Below are positions 50,714 through 60,275 of a stretch of 64,000 nt of DNA, piece after piece; position 1 is the first letter of the stretch, and each line of letters opens with the position of its first letter. The DNA comes from CAUPWF01 sp036656615. GTDB taxonomy: Bacteria > Bacillota > Clostridia > Lachnospirales > Lachnospiraceae. A program made the translations under genes and the position numbers. The stretch covers positions 62,001 through 126,000 of the forward strand of contig JAVXHY010000003.1 of assembly GCA_036656615.1 (NCBI GenBank), in the 5' to 3' direction. A model generated the notes under the pieces. It saw only the letters and a list, made by a program, of their open reading frames with translations, was not told the origin of the DNA and did no database searches.

Positions 50714-52633
50714 CTATATTCTTTTTTTCTTATGTACATTACGAATTGTTTTTTTATGCTTCCTTGTAGCAGAAATAGAATCCTTGTTAGAATTTTCGGA
50801 TTTTTTATAAGTATTCGAATTTTGCTCAGATTTGAATTGTCTAGGACGAATCAAACAATGCTTATCAAATCCAACTAAATCCATGCGGTCCGCTGCTTTT
50901 AAAGCCTCTAGTACCAAATAATAATTCTTTGGATTGCGATATTGAATCAATGCCCGCTGCATGGCTTTTTCATGGGGATTGGATGGAATATATACCGGCT
51001 CTAAAGTTTTAGGATCCACTCCCGTATAGTACATACAGGTAGAAATAGTAGAGGGAGTTGGATAAAAATCTTGAACCTGTTCTGGCATATAACCAAGACC
51101 TCTTAAATATTCTGCTAGTTCTACTGCTTCTTTCATCGTAGAGCCTGGATGTGAGGACATTAAATAAGGCACTACAAATTGTTTCTTTTGTAATTGTTCA
51201 TTGATTTTCTTGAATTTACTGATAAAGGTCTGATAAACTCCGTTTTCTGGTTTTCCCATTTTACTTAGTACTTTATCTGACACATGCTCTGGTGCAACTT
51301 TTAGTTGTCCACTCACATGATGTTCACATAATTCTCGAAAAAACAAATCATTCTTATCTGCAATCAGATAGTCAAACCGAATCCCAGAACGAATAAATAC
51401 CTTCTTCACATTTGGAAGTTCACGAAGCTTACGCAGTAGTTTTAAATAATCTAAATGATCAACCTTTAAATTCTTACAAGGCGATGGAAATAAGCATTGT
51501 TTTTCTTTGCATACACCAGACACTAACTGTTTATCACAGGATGGAAACCGAAAGTTCGCCGTAGGCCCTCCCACATCATGAATGTAACCTTTGAACTCCT
51601 TGTCCCATATAAACTGTTGTGCTTCAGATACAAGAGATTCATGGCTTCTTGCCTGAATGATTCGTCCTTGATGAAAGGTTAACGCACAAAAATTGCATCC
51701 TCCAAAACATCCGCGATTACTAATTAAACTATATTTGACCTCTTCAATTGCAGGAACTCCGCCGGCTGCTTCATAAGAGGGGTGATAATTTCGCTGATAG
51801 GGATAGCTGTAGACCCGATCTAGTTCTGCTTGTTCCAACGGCTTAGATGGCGGGTTTTGTACCACAAAAAGATGTGCTCCATAAGGCTCAATCAGCCGTT
51901 TGCCTGAAAAAGGATCGGTGTTACAATATTGCATATAAAAACTTTTTGCATAGTTCATTTTATCTGCTTTTAACTGGTCAAAACGAAACAGTTTCTTTGC
52001 ATCATAGACAGAGTCCAAGGATTTCGTTTTAAATACAGTTCCATCAATAAAGGTAATATCCTCGATTGCAATATTGCTTGCTAGGGCATCTGCAATTTCT
52101 ACAATGGAGCGCTCTCCCATTCCATATGAAATCAAATCTGCTTGAGAATCTAATAAAATAGATGCTTTTAAGCTATTAGACCAATAATCATAATGTGCAA
52201 GTCTTCGTAAGCTTGCTTCTATACCACCTAAAATAATCGGTGTCTTTTTATAGGTCTGACGAATCAGCTTACTATACGTAACAACGGCATAATCTGGTCT
52301 TCGCCCCATAATGCCTCCGGGAGTGAATGCATCGGTTCTTCTTTTCTTTTTTGAAACGGAATAATGATTTACCATAGAGTCCATATTTCCACTGGTAACA
52401 AGAAATCCAAGCCTTGGTTCTCCAAATATGGTTATACTGGATGGATTTTTCCAGTTGGGCTGGGAAATAATTGCTACACTATATCCATTTGCTTCTAGTA
52501 TACGACTGATAATTGCATGTCCAAAGGACGGGTGATCCACATATGCATCACCAATAACGTAGACAAAATCTACCTGTTGTAATCCTTTATCTATCATTTC
52601 TTTATGACTAATTGGTAAAAATCCTGCATTCAT
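50714..52633 (-). CDS. YgiQ family radical SAM protein
   Basis: A 639-residue YgiQ-type radical SAM protein. SNRGCFGGCNFCALTFHQGR contains the CxxxCxxC cluster motif, preceded by the family's N-terminal domain (VIGDAYVDHPSFGHAII, GGIEASLRRLAHYDYW). A basic, Lys-rich C-terminal tail of about 40 residues ends the protein. The function of YgiQ is not established. GAGG is 8 bases from ATG 52633. Confidence 0.93.
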   Translation of the reverse strand: MNAGFLPISHKEMIDKGLQQVDFVYVIGDAYVDHPSFGHAIISRILEANGYSVAIISQPNWKNPSSITIFGEPRLGFLVTSGNMDSMVNHYSVSKKKRRTDAFTPGGIMGRRPDYAVVTYSKLIRQTYKKTPIILGGIEASLRRLAHYDYWSNSLKASILLDSQADLISYGMGERSIVEIADALASNIAIEDITFIDGTVFKTKSLDSVYDAKKLFRFDQLKADKMNYAKSFYMQYCNTDPFSGKRLIEPYGAHLFVVQNPPSKPLEQAELDRVYSYPYQRNYHPSYEAAGGVPAIEEVKYSLISNRGCFGGCNFCALTFHQGRIIQARSHESLVSEAQQFIWDKEFKGYIHDVGGPTANFRFPSCDKQLVSGVCKEKQCLFPSPCKNLKVDHLDYLKLLRKLRELPNVKKVFIRSGIRFDYLIADKNDLFFRELCEHHVSGQLKVAPEHVSDKVLSKMGKPENGVYQTFISKFKKINEQLQKKQFVVPYLMSSHPGSTMKEAVELAEYLRGLGYMPEQVQDFYPTPSTISTCMYYTGVDPKTLEPVYIPSNPHEKAMQRALIQYRNPKNYYLVLEALKAADRMDLVGFDKHCLIRPRQFKSEQNSNTYKKSENSNKDSISATRKHKKTIRNVHKKKRI

Positions 52634-52652
52634 TTATATTACCTCATATTCC

Positions 52653-53357
52653 TTAACTTAGCTTTTTTAATTCCTCTTTGGATAAGGATCTATACGCTCC
52701 GGGCTGCAAGGTTTCATCTAATACCAAGCTTCCCATAGACAGTCGTTTTAAATAAAGAACCTCTTTGTCAACTGCTTGGAACATTCTTTTCACCTGATGG
52801 AACTTACCTTCCTGTATGGTAAGTTGAATAGTGGACACTTCTGCTGCTTCTAAAATCTCTAATATAGCCGGTTTGGTGTTTTGTTCCTCACCAATATCTA
52901 TGCCTTCTTTAAATAGATCTATATCGTGTTGCGTTACCAATCCACAAACTTTAGCAACATACACTTTGTTCACATGCTTTTTTGGTGATAACAGTCGATG
53001 AGCCAAATCTCCGTCATTGGTAATTAGGAGTAGACCTTCCGTATCTTTGTCTAATCGTCCTACTGGAAACAAATCTTTTCTTTTTTTGGTATCAATCAAA
53101 TCTAACACCGTTTTTTGTTTTCGGTCAGAAGATGCAGAGATGACTCCAGTGGGCTTATTCAACATATAATATTCTAAACTGGCGTATTCTATTTCTTCAC
53201 CTTGATAAGCAATCTGCTGCTTGCCAGGTTCTACTTTTACTTCAGGTATTTTCACTACCGTTCCATCAATGGTAATGGTTCCTTTTCGTATTTCTTTCTT
53301 AACCTCAGTTCTAGTTCCAATTCCCATATCTGCTAAATATTTATCTAATCGAATCAT
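52653..53357 (-). CDS. rsuA: RsuA-family 16S rRNA pseudouridine synthase
   Basis: A 234-residue RsuA/RluB-type pseudouridine synthase: S4 domain (MIRLDKYLADMGIGTRTEV) and catalytic domain with VGRLDKDTEGLLLITNDG and QVKRMFQAV. RsuA acts on uridine 516 of 16S rRNA in E. coli; the size and KRMF motif fit RsuA better than RluB. It begins immediately after the stop codon of the methyltransferase gene, so the two are coupled. Confidence 0.92.
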   Translation of the reverse strand: MIRLDKYLADMGIGTRTEVKKEIRKGTITIDGTVVKIPEVKVEPGKQQIAYQGEEIEYASLEYYMLNKPTGVISASSDRKQKTVLDLIDTKKRKDLFPVGRLDKDTEGLLLITNDGDLAHRLLSPKKHVNKVYVAKVCGLVTQHDIDLFKEGIDIGEEQNTKPAILEILEAAEVSTIQLTIQEGKFHQVKRMFQAVDKEVLYLKRLSMGSLVLDETLQPGAYRSLSKEELKKLS

Positions 53358-54737
53358 TTATGATTGCCATCTCCATCCTGGTAAGTATTTGTTTTTCAAG
53401 GTTTGATTTGTTACTTTGCACCAGCCTAAAGGATATCCATCCACACAAACTAGAAACCAACCTTTGTCTTTTGGTGTCAGTAAATCAGACATATCCAATG
53501 TTTCACCCTTTAGATAACGAATTACACGCTGGTCTGATAATTCTAAATCAATAATTTGTGAGTATTCTTCTTTTTTCAGGCACATAGCCAATGCCTGGCT
53601 AGGTTCAAATCTTTTCTTCTTAATATCTCCTAGATAAAGGCCTGTTCTTAAGAATCGAAGCCCTTTTAGTGCTTGCATATGGGTGGGAAGATAATATAGC
53701 TTTTCCCCTTGAAGTAACAATCTTTTCCAGTCCATTTCCCAAGTTATTTCATGGAAAAAAAGTAATAATTCTTCTGGTAGCTTTGAAATGTAAGTTTCGT
53801 GTTCTACTATGTCCAAAGGGAACTCTTTCTTTCCCTTTTTTCTTAAAAGTGCCATAAAATGTCCTTCACCTTGCATTTTATGTGGCCATATACGAACTGC
53901 ATGCTGGGGATTAGGAACCTTCATATATTTGGCAATACTCGGACTAAATCCTTCATAGGAAGGAATTTCTATGAGTTCCAGTTCTGGAAATTCATGTAAA
54001 ATATAGTCAATAGAGCTTTCATTTTCTTCTGGGTCAAAGGTACAAGTTGAATACATAATCATACCCCCAGGTTTTAGCATATGTGCAGCACAGGTTAAAA
54101 GCTTTCTTTGAGTAGGAACAAAATATGTTGGTCCATGCTCACACCATTCTTTTATCATTTTTTCGTTTTTACGAAACATGCCTTCTCCAGAGCAAGGCGC
54201 GTCCACTAATATTTTATCAAAATAATTCGGAAAATATGTTTCTAAAGTTTCCGGTTCTTCACTAAGCACAAGTACATTGCCAATACCAAATAATTCTATG
54301 TTTTTTAACAATCCTTTTGCTCTGGAATTACTAATATCATTGGCAGCTAGCAAGCCATTTCCCAATAGCTTTGTGCCTAATTCAGTTGCTTTTCCACCAG
54401 GTGCAGCACAAAGGTCTAATACACGATCCCCAGGCTCTATAGAGAGTCTGTTTGCCGGTGTCATGGCACTTGGCTCTTGTAAATAATATAACCCTGCAAA
54501 ATAATATGGGTGTACTCCAGGACGTACCTTTTCGCCATCGTAATAAAATCCGTTGTCAATCCAGGGGATTGGTTCCAAATCAAAGGGGCAAATTTCTAAA
54601 AATTTTTCAATACTAATTTTACTGGTATTTACACGTAGTCCATAGAATCTTTTTTCCTCAAAACAAGATATGTAATCAGCGTATTCCTTTTCTAGCAGTG
54701 TTTTCATTTTTAATGTAAATGTATCTGGTAAATTCAT
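53358..54737 (-). CDS. RsmB/NOP-family RNA m5C methyltransferase (RsmF-like)
   Basis: A 459-residue SAM-dependent rRNA cytosine-5 methyltransferase. CAAPGGKATELG binds SAM, DAPCSGEGMFRK carries the first Cys (motif IV) and YSTCTFDPEENE the catalytic Cys (motif VI). The C-terminal third resembles the RsmF/YebU extra domain, with a PUA-like end. GGAGGAGAG precedes ATG 54737. The target base is not known; RsmF modifies C1407 in E. coli. Confidence 0.93.
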   Translation of the reverse strand: MNLPDTFTLKMKTLLEKEYADYISCFEEKRFYGLRVNTSKISIEKFLEICPFDLEPIPWIDNGFYYDGEKVRPGVHPYYFAGLYYLQEPSAMTPANRLSIEPGDRVLDLCAAPGGKATELGTKLLGNGLLAANDISNSRAKGLLKNIELFGIGNVLVLSEEPETLETYFPNYFDKILVDAPCSGEGMFRKNEKMIKEWCEHGPTYFVPTQRKLLTCAAHMLKPGGMIMYSTCTFDPEENESSIDYILHEFPELELIEIPSYEGFSPSIAKYMKVPNPQHAVRIWPHKMQGEGHFMALLRKKGKKEFPLDIVEHETYISKLPEELLLFFHEITWEMDWKRLLLQGEKLYYLPTHMQALKGLRFLRTGLYLGDIKKKRFEPSQALAMCLKKEEYSQIIDLELSDQRVIRYLKGETLDMSDLLTPKDKGWFLVCVDGYPLGWCKVTNQTLKNKYLPGWRWQS

Positions 54738-54776
54738 ACTCTCTCCTCCATATCAGCAAATATTATATCATACTTT

Positions 54777-55616
54777 CTATGAATATTGATAGGGAATTCG
54801 TTTATCTTCCAAATATCTTAATATCCAATACGGATTTACACTACATTCTTTCCCATTTGGATAGGTATAAATACCCAGATGTAAATGTATAGGAAATTTT
54901 CCTTTTGTACCTTCTTTCACACCATAACCAGTATCACCCATAAATCCCAAAAGATCTCCTGCTTTTACAGTATCCCCTTCTTGAATATTGGCATAGGAAT
55001 CCATGTGAGCGTAGTAGAAATATGCACCAGAGGGGGCAAGAATGCCAATGCGGTAACCGCCAAGCTCTAGCCACCCAAGGTTAGCAATCACACCATCTGT
55101 CATGCTTACAATGGGATAGAATCCTCTTTTTTCAATGGCTGCCATAATATCGGTGCCTTCATGTTTGCGAACTCCACCATAGTCACGCTGAAACATCCAG
55201 GAATCCACGTAAGATACAGTTGCATCTGCTCTATTTTCTGCCTCTGCAATGGGGAAATATTCTACATCCACCCAAATAGATTTGATGTGGTCTAAATAAC
55301 TGTTCCAAGAATTTTGTCCTGCCCATTTTACCTTTAGGTGCTGAAACGTTTCTTTTGTATATGGCTGGAAAAACGTTTCTTTTCCAAAGGCACTTTCCAA
55401 CCAATAAAGACCCAAGTATTCACTTGGGTCTTTTATCTGTTTCACATATAAAAGAAGCTCTTCGTTTAAAAGTTGACTTCGATATGCATCACTAGTAATG
55501 GTAGTTGTATTTAATCGATGTAACTCGCTGATTTCATATAAATGTTCGATTCCAATTTCAATAAAAAATGACAAAAGAAAAAGATACAATAACAAATAAA
55601 TAGTTTGTTTTCTCAT
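54777..55616 (-). CDS. M23 (LytM-type) zinc metallopeptidase, membrane anchored
   Basis: A 279-residue protein with an N-terminal signal anchor (about 5-24), a linker domain of about 120 residues and a C-terminal M23 peptidase domain. HEGTDIMA (first zinc ligands), YAHMDSY and HLHLGIY (HxH) keep all catalytic and zinc residues, so it should cleave peptidoglycan cross-bridges or act in spore-coat or cell-wall remodelling. AAAGGA precedes ATG 55616 by 9 bases. Confidence 0.92.
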   Translation of the reverse strand: MRKQTIYLLLYLFLLSFFIEIGIEHLYEISELHRLNTTTITSDAYRSQLLNEELLLYVKQIKDPSEYLGLYWLESAFGKETFFQPYTKETFQHLKVKWAGQNSWNSYLDHIKSIWVDVEYFPIAEAENRADATVSYVDSWMFQRDYGGVRKHEGTDIMAAIEKRGFYPIVSMTDGVIANLGWLELGGYRIGILAPSGAYFYYAHMDSYANIQEGDTVKAGDLLGFMGDTGYGVKEGTKGKFPIHLHLGIYTYPNGKECSVNPYWILRYLEDKRIPYQYS

Positions 55617-55662
55617 CTAAAAAAATCCTTTTTTAGACTATATGAAATCTATCCAATGATTA

Positions 55663-57111
55663 TTACTTACACACCTTCAATACCTCTAATAAATAATTCC
55701 AATATCGTCTGGTAGATGCAATGTCCAAGTGCTCATTTGCAGAATGTATATCATAGTTATTTGGACCAAAGGAAACACAGTCAAGATCTTTAAGCTGCCC
55801 ACAAAGAAGTCCACACTCTAATCCAGCATGTACCATCGTAACAATGGGTTCTCTGCCAAAGTAACTTTCATAGGTATCTAAAACGATTGGACGTAGCTTG
55901 GAATCTGATTTAAATGCCCAGCCTGGATAGGAATTGGATATTTCACCAGTTCCGCCTAATATCTCAGCCCATGTCGCAAGGGCTTCTTTTAATTCTTCCT
56001 TCTTGCTTTCCATAGAGCTTCGAACCAGGAACATACCCTCAATACCATCTTCTAAAGAATTTACAATTCCAAGATTAAGAGAAGTTTCCACTAATCCTGG
56101 AAGTGCACGGCTCATACCTTGTACGCCATTTGGAGTGCAAGTAACAAAATAAATTGCTTTCTTTGTGCATTCCATGGTAAACGCATTGGCTGTTTCATTT
56201 GATTTTGTAGATATTACAACAGAAAAATTTGGTTCATCTGGCTGCATTTCTGTAAGTATAATATGTTCCAATTCGGAAACAACTTTTTTTAATAATTCTT
56301 CCTGACCATTTTTGATGATAATAGATGCATCATTGATAGAAGTAATTACATTATCCTTGGTTCCACCATTCATATCAACTAAAACATAAGGAACTTTTGT
56401 CTGTAAATGTGTCAAAATACGTCCCATGATTTTATTAGCATTTCCCCGTTGCTGGTGAATTTCAATTCCAGAATGTCCCCCCTGAAGTCCTCTGATTTGA
56501 AGCGACACCAGTGTACCTTCAGCCTTTGTCCTTTGAAGTGGAATATGTATAGTCTGACGGAAACCACCTGCACATCCACTTAAAATAGTACCTTCTACAT
56601 CGGAATCAATATTAATCAGCATCCGTCCCTTTAAGGAAGAAATATCAATGTGTTCTGCACCTACCATACCTACTTCTTCATCGGCAGTTATCACAACTTC
56701 TAAAGGTGGATGATTCAGGTCTTTACTTTCTAGCACTGCCAAAGCATAGGCAACAGCGATACCATCATCGGCACCTAAAGTCGTTTCCTTTGCTCTTAAA
56801 AAACCATCTTCTATATACATTTCAATTGGATCTTTTGTGAAATCATGGGCAGAATGTTCTGTTTTCTCACAAACCATATCCATATGACCTTGAATAATTA
56901 CGGGTTCACTCGTTTCATAGCCTTTACTACCGGGTTTTTTAATAATTACATTATGATATTCATCCTGTATATATTCGAATTCATGTTTTTTTGCAAAACC
57001 AACCAAATAATCACTGATTTGCTTGCAGTTAAATGTGCCTCTTGGAATGCTATTAATTTCCTTAAAATAATAAAATACTCTTTGTGGTTCTAATTCTTCT
57101 AAACTTGCCAT
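55663..57111 (-). CDS. pepD: Aminoacyl-histidine dipeptidase (M20 family)
   Basis: A 482-residue PepD-type zinc peptidase that splits Xaa-His and other dipeptides. QGHMDMVCE and LGADDGIAVA contain the metal-binding His and Asp; DEEVGMVGAEH holds the catalytic Glu, and HAGLECGLL and NYDIHSANEHLD the further ligands. Size and motifs match carnosinase-type PepD. GAGG or AGGGG upstream of ATG 57111 provides the ribosome site. Confidence 0.94.
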   Translation of the reverse strand: MASLEELEPQRVFYYFKEINSIPRGTFNCKQISDYLVGFAKKHEFEYIQDEYHNVIIKKPGSKGYETSEPVIIQGHMDMVCEKTEHSAHDFTKDPIEMYIEDGFLRAKETTLGADDGIAVAYALAVLESKDLNHPPLEVVITADEEVGMVGAEHIDISSLKGRMLINIDSDVEGTILSGCAGGFRQTIHIPLQRTKAEGTLVSLQIRGLQGGHSGIEIHQQRGNANKIMGRILTHLQTKVPYVLVDMNGGTKDNVITSINDASIIIKNGQEELLKKVVSELEHIILTEMQPDEPNFSVVISTKSNETANAFTMECTKKAIYFVTCTPNGVQGMSRALPGLVETSLNLGIVNSLEDGIEGMFLVRSSMESKKEELKEALATWAEILGGTGEISNSYPGWAFKSDSKLRPIVLDTYESYFGREPIVTMVHAGLECGLLCGQLKDLDCVSFGPNNYDIHSANEHLDIASTRRYWNYLLEVLKVCK

Positions 57112-57145
57112 TTCCTCATGTCCCCTTTTCTATTTTTCTATTCCT

Positions 57146-57174
57146 ATTGTGTCACATTGTGCATAAAAAATCAA
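57146..57174 (-). promoter_or_regulatory. Candidate pepD promoter
   Basis: On the - strand TTGATT (57174-57169) is 17 bases from CACAAT (57151-57146), a partial -10 match. The divergent ylbJ gene has a TATAAT at 57188-57193 without a clear -35. Confidence 0.4.
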
Positions 57175-57222
57175 CCCATTCCATAAGTATAATCATATGA
57201 AATTAAACAATTAGGAGAAAAA

Positions 57223-58176
57223 ATGAAACCGAAGATATATAAGCTGTTTTTGTTATTCCTTTTTAGTTTAATGCCTTTTTTTCCAAATGAAATATTTATC
57301 GGTTCTCGTGAAGGCCTCTTGCTTTGGTTTCAGATTGTTTTACCAACCCTGCTTCCTTTTTTAATTCTTTCTAATTTATTAATTTATACGAATGCTGTCC
57401 GTTTAATTAACAGGGTGTTAAGTCCCTTTTTTTGCCGCTTATTTCATATTACAAAGGAGGCTTGTTTTGCCGTATTGGTTGGATTCCTATGTGGTTATCC
57501 TATGGGTGCAAAGGTGACAGCAGATTTAATTCAAACCAATCGTATTTCCACAAGAGAAGGAAGTTATATTTTGTCCTTTTGTAACAACACCAGTCCATTT
57601 TTTATCATCAGTTTTGTAATTAGTCAAAACCTGCAAATGTATACATCTGTTATACCATTGCTTTTGATATTAATGATTACGCCAATTTTAGCCAGTTATA
57701 TTTTTAGACCTTTTTATAATGATCATGGAAACTATGAACATCTATATAGGAAACAAAATACTAAAAAAATACAAGCATCAAATATGAATTTTCAATTTCA
57801 TATCTTAGATACTTGTATCATGAATAGTTTTGAAACAATTACAAAGATTGGTGGTTATATTATCATCTTTTCCATTGCTATTACTTGTCTTGGTTCTCTG
57901 CCATTCGCCAATAATAACTGGTTTATTTCATTACTTGCAACACTGGAAATCACCAATGGAATTGTCTTGTTGTGTAATGAATTTGGAAGTTCTGTAATTG
58001 GAATTATTTTGGTTCTTATGTTAACTTCTTTTGGGGGATTCTGTTCGATCTTACAAACCAATAGTATGATAAACCCTGTAAAACTTTCCATTAGAGCCTA
58101 TGTGTTGCAAAAAGTAATCACAGCAACCTTAACCGGAATACTGGGGTATTGTTATTTGTGTTTGCAGACACACTAA
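57223..58176 (+). CDS. ylbJ: YlbJ-like sporulation membrane protein (Gate domain)
   Basis: A 317-residue polytopic membrane protein with about eight segments and the nucleoside-recognition/Gate fold. LPTLLPFLILSNLL, GFLCGYPMGAKVTADL and FCNNTSPFFIISF match YlbJ, needed for spore cortex formation in B. subtilis. It is the only + strand gene between 40399 and the window end. TAGGAG precedes ATG 57223. Confidence 0.88.
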   Translation: MKPKIYKLFLLFLFSLMPFFPNEIFIGSREGLLLWFQIVLPTLLPFLILSNLLIYTNAVRLINRVLSPFFCRLFHITKEACFAVLVGFLCGYPMGAKVTADLIQTNRISTREGSYILSFCNNTSPFFIISFVISQNLQMYTSVIPLLLILMITPILASYIFRPFYNDHGNYEHLYRKQNTKKIQASNMNFQFHILDTCIMNSFETITKIGGYIIIFSIAITCLGSLPFANNNWFISLLATLEITNGIVLLCNEFGSSVIGIILVLMLTSFGGFCSILQTNSMINPVKLSIRAYVLQKVITATLTGILGYCYLCLQTH

Positions 58177-58197
58177 ATGATTATAAGGAAAGAAAAC

Positions 58198-58776
58198 TTA
58201 AAGATCTCTTACCGCATTCAAAGCACGTTCAGACTGCTCTGGTATATCAAGCTCAGAACGATTATGTTTGACCATATCATAACATTCCTTTAAGGAATTG
58301 ATTAAGCCATCATATTTGGTGGAATAACTATCTAAGGTGTGTCCGATAATATTTTCCGCGTTAGACATTAAATCATCTGTATAATGCATTGCCCCAATAC
58401 GAATATCATTGGCATCAATGGTTGCATTATCTAAAATCTGCTGTGCTTGTTCAGTTGCTGAAGTAACAATTTCATTAGCTTGTGCATAAGCCTGCTGCAT
58501 AATTTCATGTTCACTTACTAATTCATTTGTATGGATTTGTGCTTCTTCTAACATACTATCAGCTTTGGCTTGCGCATCCGCCAAGATAGCATCCTTATTT
58601 GTAATGATTTTCTGATATCTTTTTATTTCATCTGGCGTTTTCATGCGCAACTCTCGAAGTAATTCATCCATTTGATCCTTATTTACAATAATTTTAGTAG
58701 TAGATAATGGTTGAAACTTACAACTATCAATGTATTCCTCAATTTCTTCGATGATTTGTTCAATACGGCTACTCAT
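58198..58776 (-). CDS. Coiled-coil protein, H-subunit/DivIVA-like
   Basis: A 192-residue soluble protein, mostly helical and rich in E, A, Q and I, with long heptad-like stretches (about 60-150: KADSMLEEAQIHTNELVSE, AYAQANEIVTSATEQAQQI). Such proteins next to coaD in Clostridia are often labelled ATPase, V-type H subunit or DivIVA-like, but there is no nucleotide-binding motif. I cannot assign a function; a scaffold role in division is a guess. The ATG 58776 overlaps coaD by 8 bases, with AAGGAGAG 8 bases upstream. Confidence 0.75.
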   Translation of the reverse strand: MSSRIEQIIEEIEEYIDSCKFQPLSTTKIIVNKDQMDELLRELRMKTPDEIKRYQKIITNKDAILADAQAKADSMLEEAQIHTNELVSEHEIMQQAYAQANEIVTSATEQAQQILDNATIDANDIRIGAMHYTDDLMSNAENIIGHTLDSYSTKYDGLINSLKECYDMVKHNRSELDIPEQSERALNAVRDL

Positions 58777-59260
58777 ATTTAACACTCTCCTTCTTTTTTC
58801 TTATTTTATCAACTATAAGTGGTGGAACAAACTGTGAAATATCTCCACCTAATTCTGCTACTTCTTTTACTATTGTAGAACTTAGATAAGAATAATCTAA
58901 ATTAGTTGTTAAAAATAAGGTTTCTATATTCGCATCTAATTTATGATTTGTTTGCGACATTTGTAATTCATATTCAAAATCGGTAATTGCTCGAAGCCCA
59001 CGAATAATTACAGTTGCATTAATTTCATGAGCAAAATCAACCAATAATCCATCAAAAGGCATAATTTTAACCTGAGGTAAGTCAATCAGTACCTCTTTTA
59101 ACATATTAACACGTTCTTTGACAGAAAACAACGGCGTTTTTGCATTATTATGCAATACTCCAATAATTAACTCATCAACTAAATTATATGATCTAGTAAT
59201 AATATCTAAATGTCCAAAAGTAACGGGATCAAAACTCCCTGGATAAATTGCCTTTAACAT
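58769..59260 (-). CDS. coaD: Phosphopantetheine adenylyltransferase
   Basis: A 163-residue CoaD, which makes dephospho-CoA from phosphopantetheine and ATP. YPGSFDPVTFGHLDII carries the TxGH motif, with RGLRAITDFEYE and YSYLSSTIVKEVAELGG (the ISSTxVR equivalent) further on. It overlaps the rsmD end by 7 bases and the coiled-coil gene start by 8, so all three are translationally coupled. Confidence 0.97.
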   Translation of the reverse strand: MLKAIYPGSFDPVTFGHLDIITRSYNLVDELIIGVLHNNAKTPLFSVKERVNMLKEVLIDLPQVKIMPFDGLLVDFAHEINATVIIRGLRAITDFEYELQMSQTNHKLDANIETLFLTTNLDYSYLSSTIVKEVAELGGDISQFVPPLIVDKIRKKKESVKYE

Positions 59261-59823
59261 ACTTCATCCCCTTTTTCTAATTCCAAAAAAATATGCTTAT
59301 TTGTTTTATAAATTTTTGTTTTAATGATTGTTAGATTCCAATTTTCCAAATATGAAAAGTCTGTTTCTTTAGACGCTTCTACAATAATAATACCATGATC
59401 TTCTAATAAGTCTGCATCCGCAATATATTCCAAAGCTTTTTTTTCTAATTCTTGGTTAAATGGTGGATCCATAAATATATAATCGAACTTTTTCTCACCA
59501 TTTAGCTTATGAAGTGCAGTTACCACATCTGTGGACATTAGCTTTGCATATTCATTTAGCTTAGTATATTCTAAATTTTCTTTAATTATCGCCATAGCTT
59601 TTGGATTCTGCTCAACAAAGGTGGCTTCTTTAGCACCTCTGCTTAATGCTTCTATTCCAATACTGCCACTGCCACTATATAAATCCAAAAAAACAGCATC
59701 TAAAAGATAAGGCTGAATCATGTTAAATAAAGTTTCTTTTATACGATCTGTGGTTGGTCTGGTATCTATACCATCTAAGGTCTTTAGCTGTAAACGTTTG
59801 GCACTTCCTGCTATTACTCTCAT
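59254..59823 (-). CDS. rsmD: 16S rRNA (guanine-966-N2)-methyltransferase RsmD
   Basis: A 189-residue methyltransferase: MRVIAGSAKRLQLKTL at the start, DLYSGSGSIGIEALSRGA for SAM binding and MDPPF as the catalytic NPPY-like motif. The pair rsmD-coaD is universal in Firmicutes. A near-consensus promoter lies about 50 bases upstream of ATG 59823. Confidence 0.96.
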   Translation of the reverse strand: MRVIAGSAKRLQLKTLDGIDTRPTTDRIKETLFNMIQPYLLDAVFLDLYSGSGSIGIEALSRGAKEATFVEQNPKAMAIIKENLEYTKLNEYAKLMSTDVVTALHKLNGEKKFDYIFMDPPFNQELEKKALEYIADADLLEDHGIIIVEASKETDFSYLENWNLTIIKTKIYKTNKHIFLELEKGDEVC

Positions 59824-59873
59824 ATGTCCCCTCGCTTTTGAACAATATTTAGTTCTAATTTTATTTCATTGTT

Positions 59874-59903
59874 ATTATATAGGAGTTTGTCATAAAATGT
59901 CAA
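59874..59903 (-). promoter_or_regulatory. rsmD-coaD operon promoter
   Basis: On the - strand a perfect TTGACA (59903-59898) and perfect TATAAT (59879-59874) are 18 bases apart. Confidence 0.85.
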
Positions 59904-59913
59904 TTGTATTCAA

Positions 59914-59956
59914 AGAAAAAAGCGCATTGGACAAATAACTCCAATACGCTTTTTCT
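59914..59956 (-). terminator. SASP gene terminator
   Basis: On the - strand the arm at 59954-59941 pairs with 59930-59917 (AAAAAGCG and ATTGG blocks, one mismatch) around a 10-base loop, followed by a T-run. It ends the SASP transcript just upstream of the rsmD promoter. Confidence 0.88.
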
Positions 59957-59969
59957 CACAAGTTTAAAA

Positions 59970-60176
59970 CTATTTGCCTGCCATTTGTTTTTCTTGCTGT
60001 TCAATCATTTTTTTGACCATATACCCACCAACTGATCCATTTTGTCTAGAAGTTAAGTCACCATTGTAACCATCTGTCAAAGGGACTCCCAGCTCACTTG
60101 CAACCTCATACTTGAATTTGTCTAAAGCACCCTTTGCTTCCGGAACAGCTGCATGATTAGATGAACGATTTGCCAT
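59970..60176 (-). CDS. Alpha/beta-type small acid-soluble spore protein
   Basis: A 68-residue DNA-binding spore protein. KYEVASELGVPL is the germination-protease recognition site, and DLTSRQNGSVGGYMVKKMIE the conserved C-terminal DNA-binding block. It shows the organism forms spores. The start ATG 60176 (MANRSSN) has AAGGAGG just upstream; the open frame to 60239 is leader. A TGTAAC-N10-GTTACA hairpin lies before the ribosome site, and a CATACTA hexamer at 60227-60221 could be a sigma-G -10, though its -35 is weak. Confidence 0.95.
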   Translation of the reverse strand: MANRSSNHAAVPEAKGALDKFKYEVASELGVPLTDGYNGDLTSRQNGSVGGYMVKKMIEQQEKQMAGK

Positions 60177-60275
60177 GATTAATTCCTCCTTTTTTGTAAC
60201 GTTTTTTTTTGTTACAGTGATAGTATGTGGAAAAATCATTGGCTTACACTAGAAATTCCTGTCTAATTTAACAGT

